A stretch of DNA of 64,000 nt from Leptobrachium leishanense (Eukaryota > Chordata > Amphibia > Anura > Megophryidae). Position numbers and translations under genes: made by a program. The stretch spans positions 98,305,204-98,369,203 of the forward strand of contig CM019069.1 in assembly GCA_009667805.1 (NCBI GenBank), written 5' to 3'. Positions 32,968-45,480 of the stretch are shown piece after piece (positions within the stretch are counted from its first letter, which is position 1; the number at the start of each line of letters is the position of its first letter). Below the pieces are notes generated by a model. The model had not been told where the DNA came from. It worked only from the letters and a program-made list of their open reading frames with translations, and did not search any database.

Positions 32968-34564
32968 TTTGTCTTTGGGTAAAAAGAAATGAGAATTTAA
33001 AATCTGTTTAAGATAAAATATATATTCACGAAATATATTTTTATAATCAAGGTATATTTTATTATATTTACAGTAGAAAATGTATGCTCCAATTTATATT
33101 GTAGAGAGTTTAAGTAGTAAATAGTAAAATTACTGAAGAATAGATTCTATTGAGTTAACAGAGAAAAGAATCCAACTGATATGACTCAGTAAGTAACTAA
33201 AAAGGAGTCAGGGATATAAATTTTGATATGATAGGTAGAGACACAGTGTCTATACATGGAGAGAAGAAGTCTTTGTGTACAGATTGACCTCTGACACTGG
33301 GAGATAATTAATTCCACTATTTCTTTTTATTTCTTAAGAAGTGCAATACTGCCCTCTAGAGGATAGTAAATATTATATTTGATATACCAAAATATTGCCA
33401 GTGACGTCAAATTTACTATAATTGAAGCGGCAATGTTGGTTGCAGGTCAGTCCGAGATTCCAGCATTCAGACTCACACCGCAATGCTTTCAGACGTCCAG
33501 TACACATGACACTCTGAGAGTCCGAGATTCCAACATTCAGAGACTCACACCACGATGCAGGCAGATCCCAGGACATGAGGCAATCAAGACTCTCACCAAA
33601 TCTCTAACTCACATGCATTGATTATCTGATATCGATAATCATCATATATTCCAAAACAAAGCATTACATAAAGAATATTCCAAGATTTATCAAAATCCAG
33701 ATTGGAGAGGTAATGTATGAAATTAAGGAATTAATGTAATTATATATATATTTGTAGATAGATCCAGAATCTAAATATCTTTATTCTGCAGATAAAGATG
33801 TGAAGAAGTGGATTTAAGGATTTATTCTAAAGAAATGTTGTAAGATTGATACCAATATATATATTGAATCTGGAAATTACTGTGATTAAAATTAATATAG
33901 CAAGGAATTATATAACTACAAAATAAAAAGCAAAAGATTAGAAGTTTAATTCTCGAGATTAGGGGAGGATTCACTAAATAAGTTTTATTACTTATCCTTT
34001 TAAATTAGCTCATCTTTTGTTGATCCATGTAGCATAGAGATATATATATATATATATATATCTATATATAAGAGCTGGCTGGTTAAACATTGTTTGCTGG
34101 GAAATGCATGTTGTATTAAGCAGAAATGTTTATTAACCATTTGTGTATTAGTTACTAACTGATAAGGTAAATGATATTAATCATATATGCAGTTACTAAC
34201 CGGAGATATACAGTATATATTGTGAAGCTAGTTTTTATATGCTTATGGATTGTGGTTTATAAATTTTTGTTTATGATATGAGATTTGAAATTTTTTTTGT
34301 ATACGTAATATATATATATATATATACTGTATATATATATATTTTTTTATCCGATTATTGTATTCTTCAAAGATAAACACAGACAATTAAAAGAATTTAG
34401 GAGAATTTCTAGGAAATATAAACGATTGATATTTGTGTCTCGTGTAAATTTCTTATGAAATAATAATCCCTGACATATTGGAGGCTTGGCTGATAAATCC
34501 AATATATATATAACACGTGTTGTATTCACGTGCAGAGATTATATCCGACAAGTCTCTCACACAA
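32968..34564. other. AT-rich ERV B interior, no gene recognised
   Basis: TA microsatellites lie at 34038-34070 and 34304-34343. Around 33440-33560 the word GTCCGAGATTCCA...CATTCAGACTCACACC occurs twice, a 90-bp-spaced direct repeat. No retroviral domains are visible in any frame. Confidence 0.45.
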
Positions 34565-34705
34565 CACCTACGGCTGTTGATCCAAAAGAAGGCAAAAAAC
34601 CCAGTCTGAATTGCTCGGCAGTATGCAACAAACTGGGGAAAAATTCCTTCTTGACCCCAGAATGGCAGTCAGATTTCTCCTTGGATCAAGAAGCTTACCC
34701 ACATA

Positions 34706-35074
34706 TTAAATATTATAACCCTTAATATTCTGTGTCTGCAGGAAATCATCCAGGTTTTTTTTAAAAGTCTGTACAGTCTCTGACCCAACCACCTCAACAG
34801 GCAGAGAATTCCACAGCTTTATTGTTCTCAGCGTAAAATAACCCTTCCCATGTTTTAGGCTGAATTTCCGTTCATCCAGTCTAAATGGGTGACCTCGTGT
34901 CCTGTGTATAGTCCTGTTAATGAATAGGTTTCCAGACAATGGTTTATAATGGCCCCGTATATATTTATATAAGGTTATCAGGTCCGCTCTAAGGCGCCGT
35001 TTCTCTAAACTAAAACAGGTTTAAGCTTGTTAGTCTTTCCTCATAACTTAAACCTTTCATTCCCCTTATTAATT
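34706..35074 (-). pseudogene. CR1 reverse transcriptase, C-terminal block
   Basis: The minus-strand frame contains RTRGHPFRLDERKF, FTLRTIKLWNSLPVEVV and FKKNLDDFL, the conserved C-terminus of CR1-type RT proteins. It ends near 34706. The block continues the 40261-40736 segment across the L1-like insertion, and CCCCTTATTAATT is present on both sides of the break. Confidence 0.9.
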
Positions 35075-35196
35075 AAAAAAAAAATTTAAGATTATATCCC
35101 AATAGACATCATAATGTACACATCGCAAGAAGCCTCACAGGGCCAAGACGTGTCTTCAGGGTCAAAAGTGACATGGTCGCGCAGGATCAACTTAGG

Positions 35197-38100
35197 AACT
35201 GCAAGGCCCACTTTTTACTCCGGGTAAACACACGTCTATATCATGCTTTCTCTCATGCTTCTGCTCTTTACTTCTACCTTTCTCCTTAAATGGAACTCCT
35301 GCCCCTCTACCACCGACCCCTACACTATCTGCATCTCTCCCTCCCTCCTCTCGTCCCACATGATGGCCTCGCATGAGCTCCTTTGTTTCCTCAGAACATG
35401 GTCTCCCTCTATCTCTCGTGCTGCCAATCACTCCCACTCCCACAAATCCCATTCCCACCTTCTCTTTCTCACCCTCCTGCTGTTACTCTATTCAGGTGAC
35501 ATATCCCCTAACCCTGGCCCCACAACACATCCAATACTTCCCTCTCATCCTATCTCCATCGCACATAAATCACCTCCCTGCAAGCCCAGCAACCTCATTC
35601 CCATAATCCCTCAGCGCCTGTCCTCTTTCTCCTGCGCCCTCTGGAACGCTCGCTCTGTGTGCAACAAACTCACAGCCATCCATGACCTCTTCCTTTCAAA
35701 CTCCTTCAACCTCCTAGCTTTAACTGAAACCTGGCTAACTCCCTCTGACACAGCCTCCGTTGCTGCTCTCTCACATGGCGGTCTACACTTGAGCCATACC
35801 CCCAGACCGGGTGAGAGAAATGGTGGCGGGGTCGGAATCCTGCTCTCTCCCACCTGCACCTACCAGCATCTCCCTCCACCCCCATCCCTCTCCTTCTCCT
35901 CCTTCGAGACACACTGCATCCACCTGTTCTCTCCTCTGGCTCTCAGGGTAGCAGTCATCTACCGCCCACCGGGACCAACCTCGCAGTTCTTTGACCACTT
36001 TGCTACCTGGCTTTCTCACTTCCTGTCTTCTAATCTTCCATGCCTAATTCTCGGGGACTTCAACATTCCCATTGATGATCCTTCCGCCCCTGCTGCCTCC
36101 AAACTTCTTTCACTCACGTCCTCCCTTGGACTCACACAATCCTCCCTCCTCCCTACCCACCGCAATGGTCACGCTATTGACCTTGTCTTTTCCAACCTCT
36201 GCTCCATTTCTGAGTTCAAATGTCGCCCTTTCCCCATCTCTGACCACCACCTTCTCTCTTTCAACCTATCTGGACTTCCTAAACACCCTGCTCCCCCATC
36301 CCGCACACACACTCGCAGAAATCTACATGCTGTGGACCCCCATCAATTCTCCAACCTACTTCACCACCTCCCTCATACCTCATCCTTCACCTGCCCTGAT
36401 GCTGCCACTAATCACTACAACACTACTCTTATCTCTGCTCTAGACACTCTTGCTCCTCTTCGACTCTGTAAGGCCCCACGCCGCCAGCTTCAGCCCTGGC
36501 ACACCCTCCAGACTTGCTACCTGCAAAGATGCTCCCGCACTGCAGAGCGTGCCTGGAGGAAATCCCGCTCTGAAGCTGATTTTGTTCACTTAAAGTTTAT
36601 TCTACGTTCATACACCTCTGCCCTCCACTTGGCCAAACAATCCTTCTTCTCATCTCTTATATCTACGATGTCCTCCAACCCTAAACGGCTCTGGTCCACC
36701 TTCAACACCCTCCTCTACCCACCTGCACCTCCCCCCACAGCTGCCTTCAGCGCTCAAGACCTGGCAGACTACTTCCTCAGTAAAACTTTAACTATCAGAA
36801 GCAACATCCCAACACAAGATAGTTATCTGCCACCTCCACTCCCAGAGGTCCCCTCTGCCACCCTCTGCCGCTTCCTCCCAGCCACTGAGGAGGAAGTCAA
36901 TTCCTTATTGTCCTCACATCTCACCACGTGCCCGCTCGACCCCATTCCCTCACATCTAATTCCTCCCCTCTCCTCCTCCCTCACCCCTGCTCTCACACAC
37001 ATCTTCAACCTATCTCTCTCCACTGGCTCCTTTCCATCCGCCTTCAAACACGCGCTAGTTACCCCTTTACTAAAGAAACCATCCCTAGATCCCAACTCTC
37101 CATCCAACTACCGCCCTGTATCCCTGCTTCCCTTCACATCAAAGCTCTTAGAAAAACTAGTCTTCAACCGCCTCTCCCTCTTCCTGTCCTCCAATTCCCT
37201 ACTTGACCCCCTGCAATCTGGCTTCCGTCCTACACTCAACTGAAACTGCCCTCACCAAAGTCACCAACGACCTCCTAACTGCTAAAAAACACGGCCACTA
37301 TTCTATTCTCATCCTGCTTGACCTCTCGGCTGCTTTTGACACTGTTGACCAACCCCTCCTTCTACAGACCCTCAACTCTCTGGGTCTCGGTGACACTGCA
37401 CTTGCTTGGGTTGACTCCTATTTATCCAACAGGTCCTTCTGTGTGTCCTTTGCTGGTAACTCCTCCTCCTCATTGCCTCTATCTGTTGGTGTACCTCAAG
37501 GCTCTGTCCTTGGTCCTCTGCTCTTTTCCATCTACACCTCCTCCCTGGGCAAAATCATCAACAGCTTTGGCTTTAATTACCACCTCTACGCTGATGACAC
37601 TCAGATCTACCTCTCTACCCCTGATCTCTCTCCCCCTGTCCTTTCAAAAGTCAGTGACTGTTTATCTGGCATCTCCTCCTGGATGGCCTCCCACCACCTA
37701 AAGATCAACATGTCAAAGACTGAACTCCTACTTATTCCTCCCTCCAATGCCTCCCCACCTCCTGACTTCTCTATCACGGTGGAGGGTATCACCATCTCCC
37801 CATCAAACCAAGTTCGCTGTCTTGGAGTTACACTTGACTCTGCTCTTTCCTTCATCCCCCACATCAAGTCTCTTTCCTCCTCCTGCCGATACCAACTGCG
37901 TAATATTTCCAGAATTCGGCCATTTCTTACTGCTGTCACCACAAAACAACTCATACACGCCCTGGTAATCTCCCGACTCAACTATTGCAATAATCTCTTA
38001 TCTGGCCTCCCTCTGTCCCGCCTCTCCCCCCTACAATCCATCCTGAACACCTCCGCCAGGCTAATTCACCTCACCCGCCGCTCTGTCTCTGCCGCTCCCC

Positions 38101-38654
38101 TCTGCGAGTCCCTTCACTGGCTCCCCATCCACTGCAGAATTAAGTTCAAAATCCTTATCCTTACCTACAAAACCCTCACTAACTCAGCTCCCCACTACCT
38201 GTCCTCACTAATCACCAAATACACCCCAGCCCGCTCCCTAAGGTCAAACAGTGACCTGCGCCTAGCTTCTCCCCTCATCACCTCTTCCCATGATAGACTG
38301 CAGGATTTCTCACGCGCAGCCCCCACTCTCTGGAACGCTCTCCCTCGTACTGTCAGACTGTCCCCTAACTTCTCTTCCTTCAAACGCTCCCTTAAAACAT
38401 TCCTATTTAGGGAAGCCTACCACCCAACTCACTGACGCAACCATCAATCACTCTCACCTTACAGTCCTCTCCTCCTGTTTCCAACCCCAACCCTCCCAGA
38501 TTGTGAGTTCCTACGGGAATAGGGCCCTCATCTCCTCCTGTACTGTTTGTCAAATGTTGTTCAATGTATTGTAACCCTGTCTATACTGTGCTTATTGTAC
38601 AGAGCTGCGGAATATACTGGCCCTTTATAAATAAAGAATAATAATAATAATAAT
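35197..38654 (+). mobile_element. L2-type LINE, near full length
   Basis: It is flanked by an 8-bp direct repeat AACTTAGG (35189-35196 and 38655-38662) and ends in an (AAT)n tail preceded by CTTTATAAATAAAGAATAAT, typical of L2/CR1-group 3' ends. One long protein frame fills it with a single frameshift near 37230. The 5' UTR is only about 46 bp, so it may lack some 5' sequence or an ORF1. It is nested in the L1-like copy, which is nested in CR1, so it is among the youngest insertions here. Confidence 0.92.
35243..38435 (+). pseudogene. L2 endonuclease-reverse transcriptase, one frameshift
   Basis: The start is the ATG at 35243. Residues 73-83 are a leucine-rich stretch followed by SGDISPNPGP (85-93), close to a 2A-like motif. 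An APE-type endonuclease follows, with WNARSVCNKL (about 135), LTETWL (about 160), VIYRPPG, GDFN (about 275) and SDHHLL. The RT then shows NYRPVSLLPFTSKLLEK and SGFRP. At about 37225-37243 the frame shifts. The second frame (to 38435) holds [28 protein letters not shown], the catalytic YADDTQIY and a C-terminal [14 protein letters not shown]. This protein nicks the target and reverse-transcribes the element RNA. All catalytic motifs survive; the one indel is the only disruption seen. Confidence 0.93.
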
Positions 38655-40260
38655 AACTTAGGTCAGCTGTTAGAATACAGTAGATGTCATTAGGATATAT
38701 ATAGTCTCAAACGTAACGAGCAAAGCGTTATAAGCAACGCATGAGAACAGGAGATTAATATAAGAGGGAGTCATCTAAAGGCATCCATCCTAGAAGGTGG
38801 GGGGGTTGAAAAAGAGGGAGAGAAAAAAAGGGGGGTTGAAAAGATGGCAATGGCCAGAATTGTGCCGCCCTGGTGAACCCCATACGGCCAAGAAGACCTA
38901 GGGGGGCCACGGGGGAAAATGGCACTCAGGCCCGGGCGTTTGGGGGCAAAGACGGGCACCAGGTCACATCTGTGCCTCCCAAAATATCCTGAATAGCCAA
39001 AATAAACAGAGAGGTGGTGGAGGGGGAAGAAACACAACAAAAGGAAAAAACGGCAGCTGTAAGGAGAAACAAAAAATAAAAAAAATAAAACCAAAACAAT
39101 AGCTAGGAGGTGGCTCAGCATGTCATCCATTGTAATGTAAATAAGTCCTCTATAAGGGAAAAAGAGTCATCTGGAAACCTAAAACACAACAATAAAGTCC
39201 ACAGAAAATAATATTCAGGGGGTGTCATTGTGATGGGGGTACCATCAAAGGTCGGGAGAGGGGGAACAGCGTGCAGCCAAGAATCAGCAACTAGTAATGC
39301 AGGTTGGAGAAGCCACAGTCACGGAGAGTCAGACAGTATCCAGCAAAGGAACGATGTGTGCGGCCCCCACAGGAACAACAGCCAGCGGTGACATTCCACA
39401 TCCCGGCACAGAAACACATGCCGCAGTAGCAGCGCTTCCTGCCACACTCATCCACTGTCGTCCATCCGGCATCTTCAGCACGTCCGAATCCAATAGCGCT
39501 GCAAGTGGCCGGCCACGCAGAAGAAGGGCGCCGCTTGGATCACCATTCCCAGCTTCGTTGGCCTTCTGCTCCACCCGAACAATCAGGACTTCTTCCGATA
39601 ATGCCATAATTGATAGCCCAGCATCTGCAGGAATGGCCGCCGTCTGCGGGTCAGCTGCGCGATCACGATCTGAGGCCCCAGTATTTCAAGCACCGCATCA
39701 TCAGGAACTGGCCCTTCTGCCACAGTACTCTCAGCATGCGGCTCCGGATGCGAGGCATCTCCCGGAACCCCCCAGCAGGACTTCGAGGAAGCGACATAAG
39801 TCTCCCCGTGTCAGCGACCGATCGTCATCAGCGGGCAGGGAGTGCAGGTACTCATCCATCCTCTGCGTCACAGCTTTCAGGGTCTCGGGAGGAAGGAGAT
39901 AGTTCACATCCAGGGGGGAACGAACAGCCTGTCGGCGGGGATCCTCCGCCAGACAAGGGGCAGCCTCCAGGTTTACCATCAGTGTCAGGCCACATCACAC
40001 CACCCCAGCTCGGGTGCGCTAGTGCCTAAGATGGCCGCCGGCAGTAGGCCTCAAGATTAGGCCCAAAACCGCACGAACGCCCCAAATGACCACCAGACAG
40101 CACTGAAAGGCTTGGGAATGGGTCAGCAGATCGCCAGGCGTACCCCCCTCCACTAGATACTCAACAGTCGACAACGGGTCAGACGAGTCAGCGAAAAATC
40201 TATATATTCTCAGAAGCATATCCAGACTGCAACCTCGCTCATCGACAGTCGGCTCCGCCT

Positions 40261-40736
40261 CCCCTTATTAATTTAGTCGCCCATCTCTGCCCTTTTTCTA
40301 GCAATATAATATCCTTTCTTAAGAAGGGCGCCAAAAATTGCACAGCATATTCAAGGTGCGGTCTTACCATTGATTTATACAGAGGCAAAATTATGTTTTC
40401 ATCCCGAGAGTGAACTCCCCATTTAATGCATGCCAATACCTTGCTGGCCTTGGCAGCTGATGTTTGACATTACACATTGTTACATAGCTTGAAGTCTATG
40501 ATTATTCCCAAATCCTTCTCCTGCTTGGATTTCCCTAAGCCGTACCATTTAGGGTATAAGTTGCTTGTGTGTTCCTCACTCCAAGGTGCATAACTTTGCA
40601 TTTATCTACATAAAATTTCATCTGCCATTTAAGTGCCCCAGTCCCCAATCTATCTAAATCCCTCTGCAGTGAAGTAACATCCTGCTCACATTGTATTACT
40701 TTTCCTAGTTTTGTGTCATCTGCAAACACTGATACA
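40261..40736 (-). pseudogene. CR1 reverse transcriptase, thumb block
   Basis: On the minus strand it encodes FADDTKLGK (catalytic FADD form), QRDLDRLGTGALKWQMKF, KVMHLGVRNTQATY, EKDLGIIIDFKL and LYKSMVRPHLEYAVQF with a few stops. This is the order expected for CR1. It is bounded on the right by the 8-bp target CTGATACA of the hAT MITE. Confidence 0.92.
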
Positions 40737-41152
40737 CATAGGCGTGCGCACAGGGTGTGCCTGGTGTGCCCAGGCACACCCTAATGTTGAGCGAAGGGTT
40801 CATCTTTGACCCCCTACATAGATATCTTGGATGTTCTTTATCTGTTTCATGATTACTATTACATGAATAATGACTATCTCAGCATAAACATTGGTTATGC
40901 CCGTAGGTGTGTCTGGTGTGCCTAAGAAGAAGATGAAGAAGAGGTCCTTTTTCACCTCCTACATTGACATTTTAGATGTCCCTTATCTGGTTCATGATAA
41001 ATAACATTGAAAATGACTGTATCTCTGGTTACAGGCTCATTATTTTGAATGAAAAATGTGTGTTTTTTTGCAAAATCTTCTAAACTTTAGTTTTCAGTTA
41101 ATAAATGTTCTATGGGTGCACACCCTAATGTAACGGGCTGCGCACGCCAGTG
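40737..41152. mobile_element. hAT MITE, 416 bp
   Basis: The left end CATAGGCGTGCGCA and the inverted right end CACTGGCGTGCGCA are TIRs. A perfect 8-bp TSD CTGATACA lies at 40729-40736 and 41153-41160. The inner repeats GCACACCCTAATG occur near both ends. It cuts the CR1 between its FADD and GVPQGS motifs. Non-coding. Confidence 0.93.
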
Positions 41153-41160
41153 CTGATACA

Positions 41161-42320
41161 TGACTTTCAATGACTATCTCAAAGTCATTTATAAATAAAT
41201 TGAATAGAATTGGTCCTATAACAGACCCCTGAGGGACACCACTTACCACTGATGTCCATCTTGAAAATGTACCATTTATGACCACTCTCTGTACCCTATC
41301 TTTCAGCCAGTTTCCTATCATGAACAATTATTTTCATCTAGACCAATTTTTCTTAATTTAAATAGTAACCTTTTGTGTGGAACTGTGTCGAAAGCTTTGG
41401 CAAAATCCAAGTAAATCACATCCAGTACGACCACCTCATCTGTACTTCAACTTACTTCCTCATAGAACGTAATTAGGTTAGTCTGACATGAATTGTGCTT
41501 CATAAAACCATGCTGATTTTTGCCAATTACATTATACCTCCCAATAAATTCCTGAATATTATCCCTTAGTAACCCCTCAAATACTTTCCCAGCCACAGAT
41601 GTTAAGCTCACAGGTCTATAATTCCCAGGCACAAATTTTAAACCTTTCTTAAATATAGGGACCACGTCAGCTTTTCTCCAATCCTCTGGTACGATTCCTG
41701 AAAGAAAAGAATCTTGAAAGATTAAGAACAGAGGTTTACATATTTCAATACATAGCTCCCTCGGTACTCGCGGGTGAATTCCATCTGGCCCTGGGACTTT
41801 ATTCACAATCATATGGTTTAATTGCTGCAAAACCTTGTCCTGAGTCAACCAATCACTTTATTAGTAAGTGTTTATTAATGAATTGCATGTCTCCTGTTAT
41901 AGGTTTCTCTTTGATAAATACCGAAGAAAAATAATCATTCAAAATTTTTGCCTTATCTTGATCTTCAGTTAACAATACCCCTGACTCAGATTTTAGTGAA
42001 CCTACATTTTCACTCTTGGGTTTTTTAGAATTTATGTACCTAAAGAATCTTTTAGGGTTGGTCTTGCTCTCTTTGGATATTTATTTTTCATTTTCTAGTT
42101 TAGCCCATCTAATCATTTTTTTACATGCTTTATTGGCTGTCCTATATGCTTTATAGGATGCCTCAGATTTATCAGATTTAAAAGCTTTAAATGCCTTCTT
42201 TTTATTTTTAATTTCTTTGGTTTCAGTCTGTTTCTTTTATATTTATTAACCAGTGGAATATATTGTGAAGTGTACTTTTCTAGTGTTAGTTTAAAATGTG
42301 TAACTGCCATTAACCCCTAA
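41161..42320 (-). pseudogene. CR1 reverse transcriptase, N-terminal half
   Basis: The minus-strand frame 41447-41848 encodes VPGPDGIHPRVPRELC, FQDSFLSGIVPEDWRKADVV, NYRPVSLTSVAGKVFE and QHGFMKHNSCQTNL. Frame 41161-41327 encodes FLINDF-like residues and SGVPQGSVIGPILFNLFIND. Together these are RT blocks 1 to 5 of CR1. A stop or frameshift separates each. Upstream to 42320 is linker sequence without an endonuclease, so the copy is 5'-truncated. Confidence 0.92.
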
Positions 42321-44749
42321 CATGCCACAATATAGCCAGGGGAAAACATTGTGATTAAAACACAGCTTCCCCATTAACCCCTAAAATGTCACTTGTCAAG
42401 GGAAACCTTGAAATGTATACACTGTAAGGAATGAAGCCTGTCCATTAACCCTTTATATATACAGCTAAACCAAGGGGAAAACAAAATAAATACATAATGT
42501 GATATATAGCCTGACCGTTAACCCATTTCATGCTGAGCCATTTGCACCCTGTGAAAAGAAAAAGTTACATTTTTATTTTAATGTTACAATGAATATTGTC
42601 ATGTTGGATATCTTTGGAAAGGCGAGACTCTGCCTTGTCCAATGCCACCCGAACCGATCATGTGTAATGCACAGGCACAGAGATGCAGTGTTCAGAATGA
42701 CCCCTGTGCCATCTGGCTGCAGAAAAGCAGCAGTGCAGCCCCTCCGTCCCTTCTTGGGCACTCTGATCCAGCAACTCCCATCACTGGGCTTGGCAGGGTG
42801 CAGCTGCTAGGGGTTAGGGTGAGGAGCTGTTGGGGACAAGGGGGAACTATTGGGGTTAGGAGGGAACAGAGAATGACTATGTCCCTCTGCCTGTGTTATG
42901 CGTGTGGGGGGAGCAGTGGGGGAAGCTGGCCCCGCCCATCAGCATGTACAGCCAGCAGAAAGTGCAGGGAGAAAAGTGGGGTGAGGCAATTGACAGCATG
43001 TGGCCGAAACCCCCAGAGCTGCTGGACAGATGCTGTACAGAACTGCATGTCCAGGACGTCGGCACAGGAAATTCCTATTGCCAACAGTAAATGGGCTGAC
43101 AAAAGCCTAGGTACCAGGTGCAATTTCTAATTGCCATTGCGACTTGATGCCTGGGATTTGTCAAGCTCTGCATTAGATGAATGAATGAGTAATCCCAGAA
43201 GTTTCACTGTTGTGTGTGTGTGTGTGTGTGTGTGTAACATGTATGTATGTTTGTTATTCCGTCTCTCCCATTCTGCAGCGCTACAGAACTTGTCATCTGA
43301 AACATAAGCCAGTTTCCTGGCTTAAGTGAAAATACCATCACACACATTATTGCCCCTCTATATTAGTTCTCTTATTCTATTAGACTTAGTGCTGTGGGAG
43401 CACAAGTCAGGACGGGTCAGGAACAGTCCTTGTGCTAGGGCAGCAAAAAACTGAGGCCAGGACCAAGAATAAGGAAAGGACAATCTGTAGGGATCAGTAA
43501 GGGTCCAAAGAGGTCGCTGGATCACCAGCAAAAGTGCCGCACCTGCTCCTGCGTTGCAAGCTGATAAGATCCTCGAGATACAGAGTACAGTGCTAGGGTA
43601 ATGATTTGAATCTAATGATTTGAAAAAAGATTCCTTTGGTCTTTCTTTTTCCAAAGGCGGGTTATTGTGGGCCTACCGAGAACAGCTGCATTAACTTCCC
43701 CTTACCCCTACCGCTCTGAGAAAGAGGGGGAGTTGATGCTTCCTTTTATTTACAGTTAAGGTTTGTGAAAGTTTTGAAAAGTGAAAGTTTTTGTAAAAGT
43801 TGATAGAAGGCGATATGTGTCTGGCTGTGAGTGACGAACATGAAGGCAGCCAGTGATAGAAAGTGATGGTGGCAGATTAGATCTGTATATCTATCGTGAT
43901 ATGTATATAAGTATCTACCTGTGTCTATGTATCTATATACCTGTACATACATATCTCCTCTACATAGGCATATTCATATCTGGGAAGTGCCCAGTTTCCA
44001 CAGCTGCCTTGAGTTGGTGCTAGAAAGTAATTAGTATGGTTATCGTTTTTTCCCCTGGGAGGGATATAACGGGCGGCTGCGAAGTGGAATTTCTTTGATA
44101 CAGGATCAGGGTGGAAATCACCCATTTGGTGAAAGGGAAGGTCCTGTGTCCTCTATTCACACCTTGGAGTCCTTGCTGAAGACGGCACGGCAGCAAGCTG
44201 CAAGGGGCCATGCCTTTCAAAGAAGTAATCACATCCTTTGATCACTAGAGGGGGTCCTTGGAGATGATTGATATCTTTAGGCAATTAGAATTAACGAAGA
44301 AGCGCACTGAGCGTGCCCAGGAAAGGGGAATGCTGAGACATGTAGTGCAGGGGGCTGTGCCATTTATGGGTTTTTTTGAATGACCACGAGACCCTATATA
44401 TTCTGGAGCACTAATGACAACAACTGCCAATATAGGCAAAAAGTGAAACAGCGGCGCTGATCAGCAATTCACAAATCTCTTATACTTTTATGCAGCTCTA
44501 ACACCCATGTGTACCCCACACATAAATAAACATGCAGAAAAAATTTGGACATCAGTCCCAGTGTGAGCGCAAATTTCAATCTCAGTGATAGTATTAAAGA
44601 TATAAAGATTACTTTTCTGGCATATAACATTCCGCTGTATGTCTAGTTGACAGATAATGACTCCTATATTCCATAAAAACATGAAATGGAGAACATATAG
44701 TGCAATATTGTCTGTATACAGTATATAAAATATCATTTAAAAAAAAATT
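42321..44749. other. No gene recognised; (TG)n at 43213-43236
   Basis: 42321-42540 has repeated TTAACCCCTAA words. The word GGGATTTGTCAAGCTCTG at about 43151-43168 resembles an inverted CAGAGCTTGACAAA hAT end whose partner I did not find. A TG microsatellite lies at 43213-43236. 43370-44740 holds short frames without motifs. Confidence 0.4.
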
Positions 44750-45480
44750 GTTACGGGTTTCAACTCACAAGGAAGGAGCCCTAATTGGCTCTAATTTCTG
44801 GCTTCTTGACCTCTTTTAGGGGGGTCACACCCAACACATCGAGATAACAGTTTGCAGATGCGGGGTCTTTAAGCAGTATGGTGCTTCAAAATAGAGAGAA
44901 AGGCTTCATTGTGCAGATATATTATTCTTTTGAGAGTATAGTAATTAAATAAATTATACGCACGAATTCCTGAGCCTCTATTTTCCAAGTGGCTGAGTAT
45001 AAGTGCATCACAGAATCAAGGCACACTCATGAATCTCCATATGGTGTTCACCGTCATCAGGGTAGCTTTTTCTCCAGTTGAAATTGCAGGTGAAGTATTC
45101 CAATAAGGAGGTAAATCCACTTAGCAATAAAACAATTTATTAAAATACACTAAATAAAAATAAACATCCTCAGATACGCGTTTCACCCGTCTCTACTGCG
45201 GGTTTCCTCAGTCTGTGATGTTTAAAGTTAAAATAAGGCTCTTTATAGTCATTTGGATCCCTCATTCATTGCACATAATGATTCACATGCGTTTCAACGC
45301 CCACTTCTGGTTTGCGTTCCACCACCCACTTCCGGTTTGCGTTCCACAGAGCTCATTCAGTGTAGTTCTTCTTGGTTCTGGTTTGCTTTCCACATTGACC
45401 CGCACTTACTTCCGGTCCGGCTTCTCAATCTCGCTGTTACTACATTTGCTTCCCGAATCTTGTCAAGGCATACATTGTTA
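44750..45480 (-). mobile_element. Penelope-like terminal fragment
   Basis: The segment carries the hammerhead motif at 45171-45215 next to an AATAAATTG-type A/T-rich stretch, and repeated CCACTTCYGGTTTGCGTTCC words at about 45300-45350. This arrangement resembles the terminal (pLTR) part of vertebrate Penelope-like retroelements. No RT or GIY-YIG endonuclease frame is present, so only a terminal piece remains. Confidence 0.55.
45171..45215 (-). ncRNA. Hammerhead ribozyme motif, type I, minimal stem III
   Basis: On the minus strand the order is: stem I CAGA, core CUGAGGA (a fit to CUGANGA), stem II ACCCG/CGGGU with a nine-base loop, core GAAA, a very short stem III (C-G closing a GC loop), the cleavage triplet GUA, then UCUG pairing with CAGA. 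Predicted cleavage lies after 45175. Hammerheads with such short stems III are known from Penelope-like retroelements and may act as dimers. All conserved core bases I know are present. Confidence 0.8.

Larger units (their letters stand above)
35075..40260 (-). mobile_element. L1-like element, third copy, split by an L2
   Basis: It is flanked by a perfect 13-bp TSD CCCCTTATTAATT (35062-35074 and 40261-40273). On the minus strand it starts GGAGGCGGAGCCGACTGTCG, like the copy at 25911. It shares the 3' region (GATGGCAATGGCCAGAATTG here in plus; matching GGCACAATTTTGGCC... at about 27980) and a T-rich 3' end with GGCCCTGTGAGGC. Excluding the nested L2, it is about 1.7 kb. I find no intact ORF1: the 39290-40020 region has short frames without the coiled-coil/RRM signature. 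ORF2 is absent here too. Confidence 0.7.
34565..42320 (-). mobile_element. CR1 LINE split by L1-like and hAT insertions
   Basis: Read on the minus strand, CR1 sequence runs from about 42320 to 41161, then 40736 to 40261, then 35074 to about 34565. Two clean insertions separate the blocks: a hAT MITE (40737-41152) and an L1-like element (35075-40260). The blocks encode successive reverse-transcriptase motifs and the CR1 C-terminus, and the 3' UTR at 34565-34705 has the GAATTTTTCCCC motif common in CR1 tails. The copy is 5'-truncated and dead. Confidence 0.9.

Noticed and set aside
42500..43170. A hAT element ending at GGGATTTGTCAAGCTCTG
   Set aside because: No left partner end with a matching 8-bp repeat was found.
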